Under the pieces are notes generated by a model. That model was given only the letters and a program-made list of their open reading frames with translations. It was not told the DNA's origin and did not search any database. Positions 26,944 through 34,894 of a stretch of 64,000 nucleotides of DNA are shown in pieces. The position numbers were made by a program, and so were the translations under genes. Every line of letters begins with the position of its first letter. Position 1 is the first letter of the stretch. This DNA comes from Bacteroides sp. (GTDB lineage Bacteria; Bacteroidota; Bacteroidia; Bacteroidales; P3): assembly GCA_023662825.1 (NCBI GenBank), contig JAMPIH010000001.1, positions 62,001 to 126,000 of the forward strand, read 5' to 3'.

Positions 26944-28445
26944 AGGCACTTATTGTTTTTGCCATAGCAACGCTTTATTCTGCAGGATTCCTTTACGCCC
27001 AAGACGTACATACAGCATCGACCAGGCAAATGTCATTGGCCGAAGTTCTATCGCTGTCAAATGCCAGTGCAGAAGCAAAAATCGCCCGATACACCTTTCT
27101 TTCCAGTCATTGGGAATATGAATCGGTTCGCAAGAATATCTTGCCGACACTTTCTTTTTCGGGCACATTGCCGCAGATTAACAGGTCTTTCACCAAAGCG
27201 ACCTTACCCGATGGGCGTGAAGCATTTGTATCTCAATTTTATGGAGATTATTCCGGAGGATTGGAACTGCAACAAGTCATACCGCAGACCAATACGAAAA
27301 TATCTGTTTCTTCCGGATTGGAAAGATTGGATCTGTACGGGCAAGAGCATACAAAATCCTATTTGGCCACTCCTTTTAAGGTTGGTGTTTCCCAATCTCT
27401 GTTTACCTACAATGCAGATAAATGGGAACGTAAAATCAATCCGGTTAAATACAATGCCGCAAAACAACGATATTTACAGGAAAGAGAGGCTGTCTATGCG
27501 AAAGCGGCGGCGCTCTACTTCGATTTATTGTCTGCGCAAGAGCAGTACAAAAATGCAAAAAACATTCGGGCATATTCAGATACACTTTATGCAATGGCAA
27601 GCGAGAAGTATCGGAAGCAATCCATAGTGGAATCGGAATATCTACAAGTTGAATTAAATGCGTTACAGGCAGAATACGAAGAGCGCAATTGCTATCGATT
27701 GTGGAAAGAAGCACTGTTCACACTAAAAGATTTCCTATCGGTAGAGGATTCCGAGGAATGGATTTTGACGATGCCGGATCAAGAAAGGCTTCCCCTCGTT
27801 TCGCAAGAACTTGCACTGAATGAAGCTTCGGAAAACAATTCCGTCTATCATGAATTCAAACAGAAAGAAATCGAGGCTCATAGCAATTTGATTCGCTCCA
27901 AGACTGCGAACAGGTTCAGCATGGATATTTACGCTTCGTTCAGTTTAAACCAGAATGCCGGTGCCTTGGCAAAATCCTATACCGATTTATTGGATCAAGA
28001 AATGGTTTCCGTAGGGTTGCGTATTCCAATACTGGATTGGGGTAGATCTAAAAGTCAAATTAAAATGGCACAGGCTCAGAAAGATGTTACCCTATTGCAG
28101 ATAGACCAAGAACGCCGGACATTTGTACGTGAGTTGATTTCTTTGGTGGAAGAACTGGGGGTTCAAGAGCAAAAAGTACTACTGTCCCGACGAGCCATAG
28201 ATATAGCCAATCGCAAATTATCGATAGAAACATTAATGTACCGTCTGGCAAAAGTTGATTTCTCGCATTATCAAGATGCCTTAATCGACCAAAAGTCCTG
28301 CTTGATTACTTATTTGGAAGACCAAAAACAGTATTGGCTTTTATACTATTCGGTGCGCAAAACAACTTTATACGATTTTATGGAAAGCCAAAAGATAGAA
28401 ACATCATTCAAAGACCTTCTGCTTGGAGATGTTGTGTCAAGATAG
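26940..28445 (+). CDS. TolC-family outer membrane efflux protein
   Basis: A 501-residue protein with a signal peptide (MKALIVFAIATLYSAGFLYA) and two TolC/OEP repeats rich in long helices (for example YNAAKQRYLQEREAVYAKAA and QKDVTLLQIDQERRTFVREL). It should form the outer-membrane exit duct for the peptide exporter. Its start overlaps the HlyD stop (ATGA). It is the last gene of the RiPP locus; an AT-rich spacer with the right-hand MARPI ORF follows. Confidence 0.9.
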   Translation: MKALIVFAIATLYSAGFLYAQDVHTASTRQMSLAEVLSLSNASAEAKIARYTFLSSHWEYESVRKNILPTLSFSGTLPQINRSFTKATLPDGREAFVSQFYGDYSGGLELQQVIPQTNTKISVSSGLERLDLYGQEHTKSYLATPFKVGVSQSLFTYNADKWERKINPVKYNAAKQRYLQEREAVYAKAAALYFDLLSAQEQYKNAKNIRAYSDTLYAMASEKYRKQSIVESEYLQVELNALQAEYEERNCYRLWKEALFTLKDFLSVEDSEEWILTMPDQERLPLVSQELALNEASENNSVYHEFKQKEIEAHSNLIRSKTANRFSMDIYASFSLNQNAGALAKSYTDLLDQEMVSVGLRIPILDWGRSKSQIKMAQAQKDVTLLQIDQERRTFVRELISLVEELGVQEQKVLLSRRAIDIANRKLSIETLMYRLAKVDFSHYQDALIDQKSCLITYLEDQKQYWLLYYSVRKTTLYDFMESQKIETSFKDLLLGDVVSR

Positions 28446-28452
28446 AATAACC

Positions 28453-28460
28453 TATCTTTG
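28453..28460 (+). promoter_or_regulatory. -7 element before the right MARPI ORF
   Basis: TATCTTTG matches TAnnTTTG, about 28 bases upstream of the ATG at 28489. Its flanks (CTATCTTTGCATCAAAA) nearly repeat those of the next promoter at 28697. Confidence 0.55.
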
Positions 28461-28488
28461 CATCAAAATCTAAAAAGTAGAGTGAACG

Positions 28489-28644
28489 ATGGCAAGGCCT
28501 ATTAAAGACACTCCCGTTTTGAGGGGAGAAGATGCCTGGCGTTTTATGGAGAGAATGAACGAAGACCGTAAGGAATCTGCAAAAAAGAAGCAACGGCGAC
28601 TGGAAAATTACAAATTGGCGATGAGTATATTTACCAACAAATAA
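28489..28644 (+). CDS. small basic 'MARPI' protein
   Basis: A 51-residue frame beginning MARPIKDTPVLRGEDAWRF and continuing with a basic helical C-terminus (ERMNEDRKESAKKKQRR). It has its own -7 element. The N-terminal half matches the truncated frame at 16673 on the other side of the island. I know the pattern as a recurrent Bacteroidales small protein but no proven function. It is too short to call by length alone; conservation with the left copy is the main support. Confidence 0.6.
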   Translation: MARPIKDTPVLRGEDAWRFMERMNEDRKESAKKKQRRLENYKLAMSIFTNK

Positions 28645-28696
28645 TTACTCCGCACACACCTTTCCCGAAGGTAAAAAACGATGGGTTTATATAGCC

Positions 28697-28704
28697 TACC
28701 TTTG
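28697..28704 (+). promoter_or_regulatory. -7 element upstream of the long sod frame
   Basis: TACCTTTG, about 57 bases before the ATG at 28761. This would drive the lipoprotein-headed form of superoxide dismutase. Confidence 0.5.
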
Positions 28705-28760
28705 CATCAAAAAAAGGAAGACGAACTGATCTTTTAGACTAACCAAAAAAAATAACGCTC

Positions 28761-29498
28761 ATGAAACGGAAAACACTTTTATTGGGATACATCGGCATCG
28801 TACTTGCCCTATGTATCGGCGGATGCAACAGGCAACCGAAAAACGAAGAATCGGAAATGTCCGATAAAATTCGTATCTTTGAGAGACAGACCGATGTTGA
28901 TAAACCTAAAAACTCAAGCGATATGAAAACATTCGAACTCCCCCCCCTCCCCTATGCCGAAAACGCGCTGGAACCCTATATCTCCGCGCAGACGCTCTCG
29001 TTCCATTACGGAAAACACCACAAGGCTTATGTCGATAACCTGAACAAGCTTAAGGAAGGCACGCCCTTTGCCGAAGCCGGTCTGGAACAGATTATCATGG
29101 AAGCCGAAGGCGGAATCTACAACAACGCCGCACAGGTATGGAACCATACGTTCTACTGGAACTGCCTCTCGCCCAAGGGCGGCGGAGAACCCAGCGGTAA
29201 ACTGGCCGAGGCCATCAATGCAAAATGGGGAAATTTCGAGGCCTTCAAGACCGCTTTCTCCACTGCGGCCGCCGGTTTGTTCGGCTCCGGCTGGGTATGG
29301 CTGGTCAGCGGCAAGGACGGCCTTGAAATCGTGCCTACTCCCAATGCCGGCAACCCCTTGCGCGACAAGAAGAACCCCATCATGGTAATCGACGTTTGGG
29401 AACACGCCTACTACCTGGACAAGCAGAACCGCCGTCCCGACTATATCGCCGATTTCTGGAAAATCGTGGATTGGGAAACGATCTGCAGCCGCTATTAA
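28761..29498 (+). CDS. sodB: Fe/Mn superoxide dismutase, with an in-frame lipoprotein-like N-terminus
   Basis: The catalytic part (from Met55, ATG at 28923) is a normal 191-residue Fe/Mn SOD: FHYGKHHKAYV, NHTFYWN, DVWEHAYYLD and the metal ligands they carry. It detoxifies superoxide. The frame extends 54 residues upstream with a signal peptide and a possible lipobox (ALCIGGC, Cys22), which would place SOD in the periplasm as a lipoprotein. Inside this extension lies a perfect -7 element (28874) placed correctly for a cytoplasmic form starting at 28923. Base composition also changes there from AT-rich to GC-rich. Both forms may be made, or the extension may be a chance fusion at the island edge. 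Confidence 0.85.
   Translation: MKRKTLLLGYIGIVLALCIGGCNRQPKNEESEMSDKIRIFERQTDVDKPKNSSDMKTFELPPLPYAENALEPYISAQTLSFHYGKHHKAYVDNLNKLKEGTPFAEAGLEQIIMEAEGGIYNNAAQVWNHTFYWNCLSPKGGGEPSGKLAEAINAKWGNFEAFKTAFSTAAAGLFGSGWVWLVSGKDGLEIVPTPNAGNPLRDKKNPIMVIDVWEHAYYLDKQNRRPDYIADFWKIVDWETICSRY
28874..28881 (+). promoter_or_regulatory. internal -7 element for cytoplasmic SOD
   Basis: TATCTTTG, 42 bases upstream of the internal ATG at 28923. It sits at the point where sequence composition shifts, and could be the original sod promoter. Confidence 0.55.
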
Positions 29499-29508
29499 AA
29501 TAAAGCAG

Positions 29509-30018
29509 GTGAACATCTACCTGATCGGCTTCATGGGGTGCGGAAAGAACACCTTGGGCACGGAACTGGCTTCCGCCCTAAACCTGGAGATTTCCGACAC
29601 CGACGCCCTGGTGCAGAAGGTTTCGGGGATGAGCATTCCCGAAATCTTCGACCGGCAGGGCGAGGCGGCGTTCCGCCAGCTCGAAAGCGATGTTCTCCGT
29701 TCCCTGCCCGACCGCAGGCTCGTGATTACCGGCGGTGGCCTCCCCTGCAGCCAGGCCAATATGGACCACATGAAAGCGAACGGATATGCGGTCTGGCTCG
29801 ACGTTCCGGTTCCGGTACTTCTCGAACGCCTTAAAAACGGAAAAGACAAAGAACAACGGCCCCTGATTCGCCGTTTTAACGATAAAGAATTAGAAAACTA
29901 CATTACCGAGACTATCGAGAAAAGAAAAATGTTTTACGGACAGGCGCACTTTACCTTTCGCCCTTGCGAGCAAAGCATCGACCTTCTTATAGAAAAACTT
30001 AAAACCATAAAACTATGA
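29509..30018 (+). CDS. aroK: shikimate kinase with atypical P-loop
   Basis: A 169-residue shikimate kinase (shikimate to shikimate-3-phosphate), started at a GTG at 29509 because MNIYLIGFMG is the family's usual beginning. It has the DTD substrate motif near residue 31, FR in the GEAAFRQLE segment, the ITGGGLP glycine motif and the lid arginines (RPLIRRF). The Walker A motif reads GFMGCGKNT: the residue after the invariant Lys, normally Ser/Thr and a Mg2+ ligand, is Asn, although Thr follows. Activity may be altered or the neighbouring Thr may substitute. The stop overlaps the EF-G2 start (ATGA). Confidence 0.85.
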   Translation: MNIYLIGFMGCGKNTLGTELASALNLEISDTDALVQKVSGMSIPEIFDRQGEAAFRQLESDVLRSLPDRRLVITGGGLPCSQANMDHMKANGYAVWLDVPVPVLLERLKNGKDKEQRPLIRRFNDKELENYITETIEKRKMFYGQAHFTFRPCEQSIDLLIEKLKTIKL

Positions 30019-32168
30019 ACGACTATCAGACCGACAAGATCAAGAACATCGCCATTCTGGGAAGTTCGGGGGCGGGCAAGACCACGCTGGCCGAAGCCAT
30101 ACTTTTCGAAGCCGGCGTGATCAAGCGCCGCGGCAGCGTGGAGGCCAAGAACACGGTATGCGACTATTTCCCGGTGGAAAAAGAATACGGCTACTCCGTT
30201 TTCTCCACCGTTTTCAGCGTTTCGTGGCAGGACCGCAAGCTTAACTTCATCGACTGCCCCGGTTCCGACGACTTTGCCGGTGCCGCCGTATCGGCGCTCA
30301 ACGTTACCGACACCGCGCTCATGGTGCTCAACGCCCAGTATGGCGTGGAAGTGGGCACCATCAACCAGTTCCGTCAGACCGAACAGTTCCACAAGCCCGT
30401 TATCTTCGTGGTGAACCAGCTCGACCACGACAAGGCCGACTACGAAGGAACGCTGGCCCAGCTTCGCGAGCAATGGGGCAACCGCGTGGTGCCCGTGCAG
30501 TATCCGGTTACGGTGGGCAACAGTTTCCACGCGGTGATCGACGTGCTCAAGATGAAGATGTACCAATGGAAGCCCGAAGGCGGCGTGCCCGAGGTGCTGC
30601 CCATTCCCGAAGCCGAGCAGGGAAAGGCGATGGAACTGCACAAGGCCCTGGTGGAAGCCGCCGCCGAACACGACGACGCGCTCATGAACAAGTTCTTTGA
30701 AGAAGGCACGCTGAGCGAGGACGACATGCGCGCCGGCATCCGCGCCGGATTGGTTACAAGAGGCATGTTCCCCGTATTCTGCGTATGCGCCGCACGGGAC
30801 ATGTGCGTGCGCCGCACCCTCGAGTTCCTGGGCAACGTGGTGCCCTGCACCGACAAGATGCCCCGCCCCGTAACCACCGACGGCCGCGAGATAACCCCCG
30901 AACCCGACGGACCCGCCTGCCTTTTCGTGTTCAAGACCAGCATCGAGCCCCATATCGGCCAGGTGGCCTACTTCAAGGTTATTTCGGGCACGGTGCGCGT
31001 GGGCGACGATTTGGTGAACGCCGACCGGGGTTCCAAGGAACGCATGTCGCAGTTATTCACCATGGCCGGACAGAACCGTGAGGAAGTGAACGAGATGCGC
31101 GCCGGCGACATCGGCGCCACCGTAAAGATGAAAGACGTGCGCCGGGGCAACACCCTCAACAGCAAGGACAGCGACTGCCGCTTCGACTTTATCCGCTATC
31201 CCGAGCCCAAGTACCGCCGCGCCATCAGGTCTGAAAACGAGGCGGACGCCGAAAAGATGATGGAAGTGCTCTTCCGCATGCACGAGGAAGACCCCACCTG
31301 GATCATCGAGCAGTCGAAGGAGCTGAAGCAGACCATCGTTTCAGGACAGGGCGAGTTCCACCTGCGCACCCTCAAATGGCGCATCGAGAACAACGACAAG
31401 ATTCCCGTGGTGTTCTCCGAACCCAAGATTCCCTACCGCGAGACCATCACCAAGGCCGCGCGCGCCGACTACCGCCACAAGAAACAGTCGGGCGGCGCCG
31501 GGCAGTTCGCCGAAGTGCACCTTATCGTGGAACCCTATTACGAAGGGATGCCCGCTCCCTCGACATACCGTTTCAAGGGCCAGGAATTCAAGGTTTCGGC
31601 CCGCGACACCCAGGTGATCAACCTCGACTGGGGCGGCAAGCTGGTGTTCGTGAACAGCATCGTGGGCGGCGCCATCGACGCCCGCTTCCTGCCGGCCATC
31701 CAGAAAGGCATCCTCGCCCGCATGGAACAGGGCCCGCTTACCGGCTCCTACGCCCGCGACGTGCGCGTTATCGTTTACGACGGCAAGATGCATCCGGTGG
31801 ACAGCAACGAAATCTCGTTCATGATTGCCGGACGCACCGCCTTCAGCGCGGCCTTCCGGGAAGCCGACCCCAAGATTCTGGAACCCGTGTACGAGGTGGA
31901 GGTTTCCGTGCCCTCGAACTATATGGGCGACGTGATGAGCGATTTGCAGGGAAGACGTGCCATCATTTCCGGCATGAGCAGCGAAAAGGGCTACGAAAAG
32001 ATCATGGCCAAGGCGCCACTCAAAGAAATGTCTGACTTCTCCACCGCCCTGAGTTCCATTTCGGGCGGAAGGGCCTCGTTCACGATGCGTTTCGACAGCT
32101 ACGAACTGGTGCCTTTCGACATTCAGGAAAAACTGCTCAAGGAATACGAAAGCAAGGACGAGGAATAA
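30015..32168 (+). CDS. EF-G2-type elongation factor G paralog
   Basis: A 717-residue EF-G-like protein with domains I-V. The P-loop is GSSGAGKTT (16-24) instead of the usual AHIDAGKTT, and switch II is DCPGSDDF where translocating EF-G has DxPGH; the catalytic His is Ser84. The NKxD motif is NQLD. This pattern matches EF-G2 of Bacteroides, a paralog reported to support translation without GTP hydrolysis during starvation and gut colonisation. The canonical fusA is presumably elsewhere. It overlaps aroK by four bases and precedes recX by 6 bp. Confidence 0.9.
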   Translation: MNDYQTDKIKNIAILGSSGAGKTTLAEAILFEAGVIKRRGSVEAKNTVCDYFPVEKEYGYSVFSTVFSVSWQDRKLNFIDCPGSDDFAGAAVSALNVTDTALMVLNAQYGVEVGTINQFRQTEQFHKPVIFVVNQLDHDKADYEGTLAQLREQWGNRVVPVQYPVTVGNSFHAVIDVLKMKMYQWKPEGGVPEVLPIPEAEQGKAMELHKALVEAAAEHDDALMNKFFEEGTLSEDDMRAGIRAGLVTRGMFPVFCVCAARDMCVRRTLEFLGNVVPCTDKMPRPVTTDGREITPEPDGPACLFVFKTSIEPHIGQVAYFKVISGTVRVGDDLVNADRGSKERMSQLFTMAGQNREEVNEMRAGDIGATVKMKDVRRGNTLNSKDSDCRFDFIRYPEPKYRRAIRSENEADAEKMMEVLFRMHEEDPTWIIEQSKELKQTIVSGQGEFHLRTLKWRIENNDKIPVVFSEPKIPYRETITKAARADYRHKKQSGGAGQFAEVHLIVEPYYEGMPAPSTYRFKGQEFKVSARDTQVINLDWGGKLVFVNSIVGGAIDARFLPAIQKGILARMEQGPLTGSYARDVRVIVYDGKMHPVDSNEISFMIAGRTAFSAAFREADPKILEPVYEVEVSVPSNYMGDVMSDLQGRRAIISGMSSEKGYEKIMAKAPLKEMSDFSTALSSISGGRASFTMRFDSYELVPFDIQEKLLKEYESKDEE

Positions 32169-32174
32169 TCCGAC

Positions 32175-32582
32175 GTGGAAAATTCATCTTTCGAAAACCT
32201 CTATGCCAAAATTTCGCGCTACTGCGCCTACCAAGAGCGCAGTAGCGGCGAAGTGCGGCAGAAACTGCGGCTGCTGGGCGCCGACAGCCAAACCTCACAA
32301 AAGCTGTTGCAACGTCTGGCAGACGATAATTTTATAAACGAGGAACGCTTTGCCCGTGCCTACGTGCGCGGCAAGTTCCGCATAAACGGCTGGGGAAAGC
32401 TCAAGATAAGGAACGGCCTGCGCGCCAAGGGCGTGGACGAAAAACTGATACAGGCCGCCCTGCGCGAAGAAATAAACGAGAACGAGTATGCCGCCCTGCT
32501 GCAACGCACAGTAACCGAAAAAGGCCCGAAAACCGCCCTCTCGCGCGGCTTCGAGCCCTCGTTGATCCAAAAATATCTATAG
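32175..32582 (+). CDS. recX: RecX regulatory protein
   Basis: A 135-residue RecX-type regulator of RecA, started at GTG. It shows the three-helix repeats of the family (SGEVRQKLRLLG, FINEERFARAYVRGKF, GVDEKLIQAAL) and a C-terminal ALSRGFEPSLIQKYL typical of RecX. It is a little short in the last repeat. Its final 57 bp before the terminal QKYL codons are duplicated exactly at 33985-34041, with an ATPase gene in between. Confidence 0.85.
   Translation: MENSSFENLYAKISRYCAYQERSSGEVRQKLRLLGADSQTSQKLLQRLADDNFINEERFARAYVRGKFRINGWGKLKIRNGLRAKGVDEKLIQAALREEINENEYAALLQRTVTEKGPKTALSRGFEPSLIQKYL
32512..32568 (+). repeat. 57-bp perfect direct repeat, copy 1 (inside recX 3' end)
   Basis: Begins TAACCGAAAAAGG and ends TCGTTGATCC. 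It is identical over 57 bp to 33985-34041, 1473 bp away in the same orientation. The repeat brackets the DUF4143 ATPase. Confidence 0.95.
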
Positions 32583-32614
32583 CCACACGCCTTAGTCTCG
32601 GGCAAAGCCCATCC

Positions 32615-33868
32615 TCATTCCACACCTCCTCCATCCAATAGGAAATCGTAAATATCCATAAACAAGATACCTTCCTCGTTTTGATAGCGAGGGCTATGGT
32701 CTCCCACTATCACGATTTTCTGAAACGAGTCGTCAATCCGCCTTAGCGATTGCAGTTCCTGTTCGCGTTTCCCGTCATCGGGAATACCGAAAGCCGACTG
32801 GATATAGAACCGCTTATATCCCTGATTGCACACAAAGTCCACCTCCAGATTCTTTCTAACTTTCTTTCCTGTCTTGTCTTGCGTATTCCAAATCACTTCC
32901 CCCACATCCACCGCCATTTCACGAATACGCAACTCGTTGTAAATGGCATTTTCCATCAGATGGGCCTTTTCCACCTGACGGAAATTCAGCAGGGCATTCC
33001 TAAGCCCCAAGTCTTCGAAATAAAACTTCGAAGGAGTGTCGATATAGCGCTTCCCCTTGATGTCGTATCGCAAGGCCCGCTCAACAATAAACGCATCCTG
33101 CAAATAGTCAATATACATCTTGATTGTATCTTGGCTTATCGGACTTTTCTTTACGGAACGAAACGTGTCGGCCAGTTTTCTATAATTGGTCAACCCGCCA
33201 ACTGCCGAAGCAAGGGTGGCAATCAATTCCGCAAGGTCATCATCGAGCCTGATGGCATAACGTTCTTTGATATCCTTGAGATACGTGTGCAAAAAAAGCC
33301 CTTTTAGATAATCCATCCGTTCCTTGTTCGACAACATGGTCTGCACCTGCGGCAAGCCGCCATAAGTCATATAATCCACCCAAAGTTGTTCTACCGGGAT
33401 ATCCGGCCTTGCTTCACGAACCTCACGAAACGACAGCGGATGAATCCTCAGTTCATAGCCCCTCCCCCGAAACTCCGTTATTACGTCTTTTGAGAGGAAA
33501 CGGGCATTTGAACCGGTTACATACACATCTGCATTTTTTACATGGAGATAAGAGTTGAGCACATCTTCGAACTCGCTCACCATTTGCACTTCGTCTAAAA
33601 GCACGTAATGCATCTTGTCGTCCAACAGCTTTCCATCAATGTACGCCAACAACATATCGGGATTCCTCAGGCGCTTGTTTCTGCGATCCTCCAAATTTAT
33701 CTTGACAATATGGTCCTCATCCACCCCTTCCGCTTTCAACGCATTGGCAAACAAATTAAAGAGAAGGTACGATTTTCCGCATCTTCTCATACCCGTAATC
33801 ACCTTAATCATTCCATTGTGCCTCAAGTCCATCAGCCGACCGAGGAGCATGTCCCGCCTAATCTCCAT
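32615..33868 (-). CDS. AAA ATPase with DUF4143 domain
   Basis: A 417-residue protein: an AAA_14-type ATPase (Walker A GMRRCGKS at 26-33, Walker B YVLLDEVQ) followed by DUF4143 (YFEDLGLRNALL, LEVDFVCNQGYKRFYIQSA), which resembles a PD-(D/E)xK nuclease fold. The family is abundant and mobile in Bacteroidetes, of unknown role. It is AT-richer than its neighbours, has its own promoter, lies opposite to recX, and is bracketed by the 57-bp direct repeat, so I infer insertion as a cassette. Confidence 0.88.
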   Translation of the reverse strand: MEIRRDMLLGRLMDLRHNGMIKVITGMRRCGKSYLLFNLFANALKAEGVDEDHIVKINLEDRRNKRLRNPDMLLAYIDGKLLDDKMHYVLLDEVQMVSEFEDVLNSYLHVKNADVYVTGSNARFLSKDVITEFRGRGYELRIHPLSFREVREARPDIPVEQLWVDYMTYGGLPQVQTMLSNKERMDYLKGLFLHTYLKDIKERYAIRLDDDLAELIATLASAVGGLTNYRKLADTFRSVKKSPISQDTIKMYIDYLQDAFIVERALRYDIKGKRYIDTPSKFYFEDLGLRNALLNFRQVEKAHLMENAIYNELRIREMAVDVGEVIWNTQDKTGKKVRKNLEVDFVCNQGYKRFYIQSAFGIPDDGKREQELQSLRRIDDSFQKIVIVGDHSPRYQNEEGILFMDIYDFLLDGGGVE

Positions 33869-33910
33869 CCTATTCTATATTTTTGCAGATATCCGCATTT
33901 TTATCGACTA

Positions 33911-33940
33911 CAAATGTATGTATTTTTCCGTTGATACAAA
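33911..33940 (-). promoter_or_regulatory. complete Bacteroidetes promoter for the DUF4143 ATPase
   Basis: The minus strand has TTTG (33937-33940), 18 bases, then TACATTTG (33911-33918), the best -33/-7 pair in the window. It lies 43 bases upstream of the ATG. Confidence 0.7.
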
Positions 33941-33984
33941 ATGTTCAAGACAAAAAACAACACAGAAAAGGATGAATGGAAGCA

Positions 33985-34041
33985 TAACCGAAAAAGGCCC
34001 GAAAACCGCCCTCTCGCGCGGCTTCGAGCCCTCGTTGATCC
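33985..34041 (+). repeat. 57-bp perfect direct repeat, copy 2 (recX remnant)
   Basis: Identical to 32512-32568. It still reads in frame as the RecX C-terminus (TALSRGFEPSLI) but then diverges to RFSE and a stop. It is the downstream border of the ATPase insert. Confidence 0.95.
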
Positions 34042-34116
34042 GGTTTTCGGAGTAAGGTGTAGTGTTTCTTAATAAGTCTTTTTTTCTTGCTTGAAGTTAC
34101 TATTTCCTGCGGTTCT

Positions 34117-34851
34117 TTACCTTATCCCATTCCTCGCTGAGGGAGGTCTTAAGCAGGGATGCGGTTTTTCTATCGAAAGGAAGCGGTTTTTCTGTATCAA
34201 GACCAAGGATTTCTGCACAAGATCCTTGTAGGCATTTGAATAACGGGCGGAGGGATGATAGATGCTCACAAACAGCAGATCCTTATGTCTGCCAAGCATC
34301 AGGCGACGGCCAAAAACCTCAACATATTGAAAATTCTCGCGAAGTGCACCTTTCATTCTATTGAAGTTATTGGGAGAAAGGCTTATCACCATTTCGGGCG
34401 ACAATATCCCAATAAGATCTATGGTGCACGGAAGTGTCTGATTGTATAGTCCCTCAAACACGTCTTTTGCTTTGGGGGTGTTGAAGAAGGTGGCATTGGT
34501 GAACACACATTCTTTCTCTTCATTCTTCTTTATGTCGGGATAGACCGCCGAGAGAAGGTTCATCACATTGTTCCAATATCTCCATCTGGTGTGTTCCTTC
34601 TGCCAGGTAAAGTTGCCGCGTATCAAGTGCCGATATTCTTCTCCCAGTTTGTCGAATCCCCAGTTGGGATTGTCTTTCATAGCCGAGAAACTTCCGCCCG
34701 AACCGGGATTGATGCCCATCACCACCACCTTTACCGGTTCCTGGATATCGGAAAGGGGCGTTTGGTTATAGAAGGCGAGGTCATACTTCTTCACCAGCTC
34801 GGAATAGACAGCATAGGTTTCCTTTGCCCAATTTAAAAGTTTGGTCTGCAT
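34117..34851 (-). CDS. uracil-DNA glycosylase-like superfamily protein
   Basis: A 244-residue protein from Met at 34851 (the longer frame adds an unlikely N-terminus). Two hallmarks of the UDG superfamily are visible: VVMGINPGSGG near residue 43-53 and the SIYHPSARYS motif near the C-terminus. The middle contains NNVMNLLSAVYPD. The family includes single-strand-selective and family 4-like glycosylases as well as divergent members of unknown substrate. The C-terminal residues look unlike the rest and may have been altered by the adjacent rearranged region. Confidence 0.6.
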   Translation of the reverse strand: MQTKLLNWAKETYAVYSELVKKYDLAFYNQTPLSDIQEPVKVVVMGINPGSGGSFSAMKDNPNWGFDKLGEEYRHLIRGNFTWQKEHTRWRYWNNVMNLLSAVYPDIKKNEEKECVFTNATFFNTPKAKDVFEGLYNQTLPCTIDLIGILSPEMVISLSPNNFNRMKGALRENFQYVEVFGRRLMLGRHKDLLFVSIYHPSARYSNAYKDLVQKSLVLIQKNRFLSIEKPHPCLRPPSARNGIR

Positions 34852-34894
34852 GTTCTTTGTTTTTTTATGAGTTAAACATTGATAGTTAAAAAAT

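Noticed and set aside
32512-34041. Insertion sequence
   Set aside because: No transposase, no terminal inverted repeats; the 57-bp copies are direct and too long for a target duplication of a typical IS.
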